Source: Nocardioides agariphilus (lineage in GTDB: Bacteria; Actinomycetota; Actinomycetes; Propionibacteriales; Nocardioidaceae). Taken from it: a stretch of 64,000 bases of DNA. Below the pieces are notes generated by a model. That model was not told the origin of the DNA, did not search any database, and saw only the letters and a list, made by a program, of their open reading frames with translations. Where the stretch lies: positions 1-64,000 of the forward strand of contig NZ_JADKPO010000025.1 in the NCBI RefSeq assembly GCF_015352445.1, written 5' to 3'. A program made the position numbers and the translations under genes. Below, in pieces: positions 60,876-64,000 of this stretch (positions within the stretch are counted from its first letter, which is position 1; every line of letters starts with the position of its first letter).

Positions 60876-62822
60876 GGCCTTCGGCTTCAGCACGAACGCC
60901 AGCAGGTACAGGCCTCCCACGATCAGCAGCAGGTTGGCGTAGCCGGTCAGCAGCGCGGAGTACTCCAGGCAGCCACCCACGATCGCACCGAGGATGTTGA
61001 CGGCGAACGCGGCCTGCGAGTCGCCGGACTCGCTGAACCTCTTGGCGAAGGCGATGTTCGCCAGGTAGATCGGCAGGAACGCCAGCAGTACGGCGACCGC
61101 GAGGCGCGGCACGAAGGGCAGGCCGAGCAGCCAGTCGGGTTGAATCACGTAGGCGAGCGCGAGCGCACCCGCGATGCCCGCGAAGACCACCGGCAATGAC
61201 GGTGTGCGCACTCGTCTCGTCGTCTCGACGGCCGCGAGCACGACGACCAGCACCCCTGCGAACACCAGGGCGTTGACCAGCCAGGTGGTGCCGAACAGCA
61301 GCGCGAACGTCGCGACGTTCTTGGTCTCCAGCAGCAGGAAGGCCGCGCCCATGAAGAACAGGTCTGCGTAGGGCCGCATCGACCGGAACGAGCCACCCAG
61401 CAGTCGCAGCGCCAGGGCCGACACGAACAGCATCGCGGCGATCGCCCAGAGGTACATGCTCGGGAACCGGTCGCCCTTGAAGTAGAGGAACGGGCGGTCG
61501 TCGGTCGCCGGTGCGACGACCTGGCCCGACGGCTGGTAGGCCGTCTCGCACTGCTGGTGGTCGGGGTCGCGGGCCACCGTGACGACCGCCTGTGCGCCGG
61601 CGAAGGTGTCGACGCACGGCGTGTGCCCGAACACGCTGGCCGCCGTGCCCGCGAGCCGGTCGATGAGCCAGGTCTCGCGGTAGTAGTTGTACATCGCGAA
61701 GGAGCCGTCGGGCTCGAGGTGCTCGCGGGCCTCCTCGATCGCGCGGTCGGTGAAGAGGAAGGACTCGAGGCGGATCTGCGAGGCCCCGCTGACCAGCGTC
61801 AGGGAGTCGGGCAGGGCGAAGAGGATCAGGTCGTACTTCTTGTCCGTCGACTGCAGGAACGCCCTGCCGTCGTTGACATGCCGGGTGACCCGAGGGCTCT
61901 GGTAGGCGCGGTCAGGGTTGCGCTCGACGCCGATCTGCATGATCCGCGGGTCGATGTCGACGGCGTCGACGTGGGTCGCCCCCTTCGACAGCGTGATGGC
62001 GACGTCGGAGCCCGAGCCCGCGCCGACGATGAGTACCTCGTCGAGCGAGTTGTCCTTGATGCGCAGATAGGGCGTCGAGTACTGCTGCTCGCCCTGGTCG
62101 AGCTTCCACTGGGCGGGCGCCATCAGCTGATGGGGAACGCCGTTGACGGCGATGTCGACGAAGTCGGGGTTGCCCGGCACGACATCGCGCGTCGTGATCT
62201 TGTAGTACGGCGACCAGCTGGTGCCCGCGGCCGTCGACTCGACCAGCAGCGTGCCCACGAGGACGACTCCGGCGGCGATCGCCAGCACGCGCTTGAGGTG
62301 GGGCACCAGGAGCAGGAAGGCGACCGCCACGATGACTCCCCACACCACGGGGGGCGCCCACATGAACGACAACACCGTGAACAAGCTGATGCCCGCCAGG
62401 GAGCCGACCAGGTCCCAGCGGTAGGCCGTCAGCGGCGACAGGTCGGCGAAGCAGCGACCGACGATCTCGGCGGGACCCGCGATGACCAGGGCCACCACCG
62501 CGAACACCAGCGGCAGCACCAGCCAGGCCGGCGGACCGGTCGCCGTGAGCGAGGTGAAGTAGATGACCTCGGAGCCGGTGCGGTCGAGCGAGACGGGGAA
62601 CAGGCGCACACCCAGCACCAGCAGCGCCAGCAGCGCGGGCGCGAGTGGGATCAGCGACCACGAGCGCCGGCTGACCAGGAACCCGACCCCGATCCCGAGG
62701 AACGATCCGAGCAGCACGAAGTTCGAGAAGTACGACAGGTGCACGATGTTGGAGCCGAGCCATCTGATCAGGGCCAGCTCGAGGAAGAGCATCAGCGCAC
62801 TGCCGAGGACCAGGCGGCGCAC
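60855..62822 (-). CDS. Membrane spermidine synthase-like protein
   Basis: 655 aa from GTG 62822. The N-terminal ~210 residues hold six or seven membrane helices. A spermidine synthase-like methyltransferase fold follows (~275-400: DEVLIVGAGSGSDVAITLSKGATHVDAVDIDP, the SAM-like loop; YDLILFALPD). The C-terminal ~200 residues are again membrane helices. This is the fused SpeE-like membrane class. Polyamine synthesis is not proven, since key putrescine-site residues cannot be judged. It is convergent with arginase, whose product ornithine feeds putrescine. Confidence 0.85.
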   Translation of the reverse strand: MRRLVLGSALMLFLELALIRWLGSNIVHLSYFSNFVLLGSFLGIGVGFLVSRRSWSLIPLAPALLALLVLGVRLFPVSLDRTGSEVIYFTSLTATGPPAWLVLPLVFAVVALVIAGPAEIVGRCFADLSPLTAYRWDLVGSLAGISLFTVLSFMWAPPVVWGVIVAVAFLLLVPHLKRVLAIAAGVVLVGTLLVESTAAGTSWSPYYKITTRDVVPGNPDFVDIAVNGVPHQLMAPAQWKLDQGEQQYSTPYLRIKDNSLDEVLIVGAGSGSDVAITLSKGATHVDAVDIDPRIMQIGVERNPDRAYQSPRVTRHVNDGRAFLQSTDKKYDLILFALPDSLTLVSGASQIRLESFLFTDRAIEEAREHLEPDGSFAMYNYYRETWLIDRLAGTAASVFGHTPCVDTFAGAQAVVTVARDPDHQQCETAYQPSGQVVAPATDDRPFLYFKGDRFPSMYLWAIAAMLFVSALALRLLGGSFRSMRPYADLFFMGAAFLLLETKNVATFALLFGTTWLVNALVFAGVLVVVLAAVETTRRVRTPSLPVVFAGIAGALALAYVIQPDWLLGLPFVPRLAVAVLLAFLPIYLANIAFAKRFSESGDSQAAFAVNILGAIVGGCLEYSALLTGYANLLLIVGGLYLLAFVLKPKASALVNT

Positions 62823-62839
62823 CGTGCTGGATGTGGGGC

Positions 62840-63574
62840 TCAGTGGACGGCCTCAGGTCGCGGGAGCAGGGAGATCTTCTGCCAGATCTTGTTCGAGAGC
62901 TCGGTGGTCATCGTCTCGAGCGTAGAGATCGTGTTGAGGATGACCTCATCGGTGCTGTGCTCGGCGCACAGCGCGGCCGTCTTCGCGGTGAGGCTGAGCA
63001 TCTCCGAGCAGTAGTCGAGGTAGTGGTGCAGCTGGTCGGCGTCGAGGCCGTGCGTGACGCTCTCCGAGGTGCGGGTGTAGCCAGGGCTGACTTGCTCAGG
63101 ATCCTTGGAGAGCTGGTGCATGTCGATGACGTGGGCCAGCGAGCGCAGGCGGTGGAGGAGGCGCAGGAGGGTGCGGCGCTCGCGGCGCTCGGGAAACGCC
63201 CACAAGAACAGCATCGCGATCGACGAGAAGACCAGGTCGTTGATCACGCTCTCGATGAGCGGCACCCAGTCCTCGCTCCTCTCGAGTCCGTCCCTGATCG
63301 CGTTGCGCAGGCTGAAGGTGAGCAGCACCACCGTGGCCACGACGATCGTGACGCTCGTGGTGCGGGCGATGAGCGTCGTACGGCGCAAGCGCACGTTGGA
63401 CTGCTCGGTCACGCTCTCGACCTCGTCGACCAGCCGCCTGAGGTCGAGCGCAGCACGCGTCAGGCCCCGGTCGCCGAAGCGTGCCCGGATGCGGCGCTCG
63501 AGGTGATCGACGGTGTGCCCGACGTGGAGCGCGGCGAGCTGGACCTCGTCGCCGGCGGGGCTGGTCACGGGCAC
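62840..63574 (-). CDS. Two-helix membrane protein of 244 aa
   Basis: Starting at GTG 63574, it has a cytoplasmic helical N-terminus (~1-65), two membrane helices (TTSVTIVVATVVLLTFSLRNAI and VFSSIAMLFLWAFPER), and a helical C-terminal part (RTLLRLLHRLRSLAHVIDMHQ, then TVTAKTAALCAEH-type helices). It is unlike any family I know. It is in line with the spermidine-synthase-like gene, 17 bp upstream of its start, so likely the same operon. Confidence 0.75.
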   Translation of the reverse strand: MPVTSPAGDEVQLAALHVGHTVDHLERRIRARFGDRGLTRAALDLRRLVDEVESVTEQSNVRLRRTTLIARTTSVTIVVATVVLLTFSLRNAIRDGLERSEDWVPLIESVINDLVFSSIAMLFLWAFPERRERRTLLRLLHRLRSLAHVIDMHQLSKDPEQVSPGYTRTSESVTHGLDADQLHHYLDYCSEMLSLTAKTAALCAEHSTDEVILNTISTLETMTTELSNKIWQKISLLPRPEAVH

Positions 63575-63708
63575 GCACCCAAACTAGACGTCCGACACGC
63601 CCGGTGACGGGAATGCGGCGTTTGGCACACCGAGCCCGTGGCTGAGCCGGATACTCGGCTCAACACCTGACAACTCTCTCGGGCATCTCTCGGACACGGA
63701 GGATCGAG

Positions 63709-63885
63709 ATGGGCTTCATGGACAGCATCAAGGAAGCGCTCGGAGGCGACAACGACGACCAGGCGATGCCTCCTGCCCACGTCAGGCCACTCATGCAGGC
63801 TCGCCACGTCGACCGCGATGCCCCGCCCGAGCGCATGGAAGACGCCGACCGCATCACCGGCGGCAAGCACCGCCTCGCCGGCTGA
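63709..63885 (+). CDS. Small hydrophilic protein of 58 aa
   Basis: ATG 63709 has GGAGG 6 nt upstream. The product begins MGFMDSIKEALGG, is rich in Asp, Arg and Met-His pairs (PLMQARHVDRDAP), and ends ITGGKHRLAG. No membrane segment. It may be an intrinsically disordered small protein. The stop is 5 bp before the next run of the inverted-repeat element. Not a known family. Confidence 0.65.
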   Translation: MGFMDSIKEALGGDNDDQAMPPAHVRPLMQARHVDRDAPPERMEDADRITGGKHRLAG

Positions 63886-63890
63886 CCCTG

Positions 63891-64000
63891 CTGGTTGAGG
63901 AGGTTGCGCCGTCTCCGCTGGTTGAGGAGGTTGCACTATGTCGCTGGTTGAGGAGGTTGCGCAGCAACCGTCTCGAAACCAGGCGAGTGTCGCTGGTTGA
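63891..64000. repeat. Second cluster of the inverted-repeat element, running off the window
   Basis: Left-arm copies begin CTGGTTGAGGAGGTTGC at 63891, 63918 and 63944, with the next starting at 63993. The first two stop after the arm; the third continues through GCAGCAACCGTCTCGAAACC. These match the arms of the 10087-10630 array. No full unit with its right arm is complete inside the window. Confidence 0.85.

Overview
This window is high-GC actinobacterial DNA. Coding is dense, GTG starts are frequent, and many genes overlap by 4 bp (ATGA or GTGA). The gene content fits a Nocardioides-like soil actinobacterium: a FadE5-type acyl-CoA dehydrogenase, an EtfD-type Fe-S quinone reductase, a DUF222/HNH fragment, DUF4097 and BTAD regulators, and CCA-encoding tRNA-Gly. 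A long inverted-repeat element that I associate with that genus also occurs. The genus is an inference; nothing here is diagnostic.

Layout. 1-10 kb holds an HNH fragment, a methyltransferase, a WYL regulator divergent from an epoxide hydrolase, phosphoglucomutase, a TetR regulator divergent from a DUF2867/thioesterase operon, and an AlaX editing protein coupled to an ATP-grasp enzyme. 10.1-10.6 kb is an array of long inverted repeats. 10.6-15.1 kb has ACC deaminase, a PLP decarboxylase-fold enzyme, an MFS exporter whose start codon lies in a 46-bp palindrome, and a LuxR regulator. 15.1-22.4 kb is the centrepiece: one tightly coupled minus-strand operon, sgaA-mcl-mtkA-mtkB-orf70-lysR-orf340-prk. 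It joins three serine-cycle steps to a LysR regulator and a phosphoribulokinase. 22.5-31 kb has a LysE exporter, a fadE5 homologue, an Rrf2 regulator, a kinase-like phosphotransferase, an FAD oxidoreductase and an SSS symporter.

31.4-46 kb has tRNA-Gly(CCC), dcd, a DUF4097 protein, a ribbon-helix-helix protein with a helically phased operator array, an EtfD-like protein with a long SLFD-motif tail, an amidohydrolase/permease/glutamine-synthetase-like cluster, a giant BTAD-ATPase regulator and a hemerythrin-like protein. 46-50 kb is histidine degradation (IclR regulator, hutH, hutU). 50-55.6 kb has two paralogous secreted 4-Cys proteins, a DnaQ-like exonuclease coupled to a nucleotidyltransferase-like protein, and a uridine-kinase-like protein. 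55.6-58.8 kb looks like an inserted regulator/methyltransferase/MFS cassette next to a truncated NTF2-like gene. 58.8-64 kb has an ArsR/SRPBCC/YciI operon that appears to start leaderless, arginase, a membrane spermidine-synthase-like protein, and a second cluster of the repeat element.

How the parts work together. MtkAB, Mcl and SgaA would convert malate to malyl-CoA, split it to acetyl-CoA and glyoxylate, and aminate glyoxylate to glycine with serine as donor. The co-transcribed LysR and PRK suggest a ribulose-1,5-bisphosphate signal circuit like QscR/PRK in Methylobacterium, not a Calvin cycle: no RuBisCO is present in the window.
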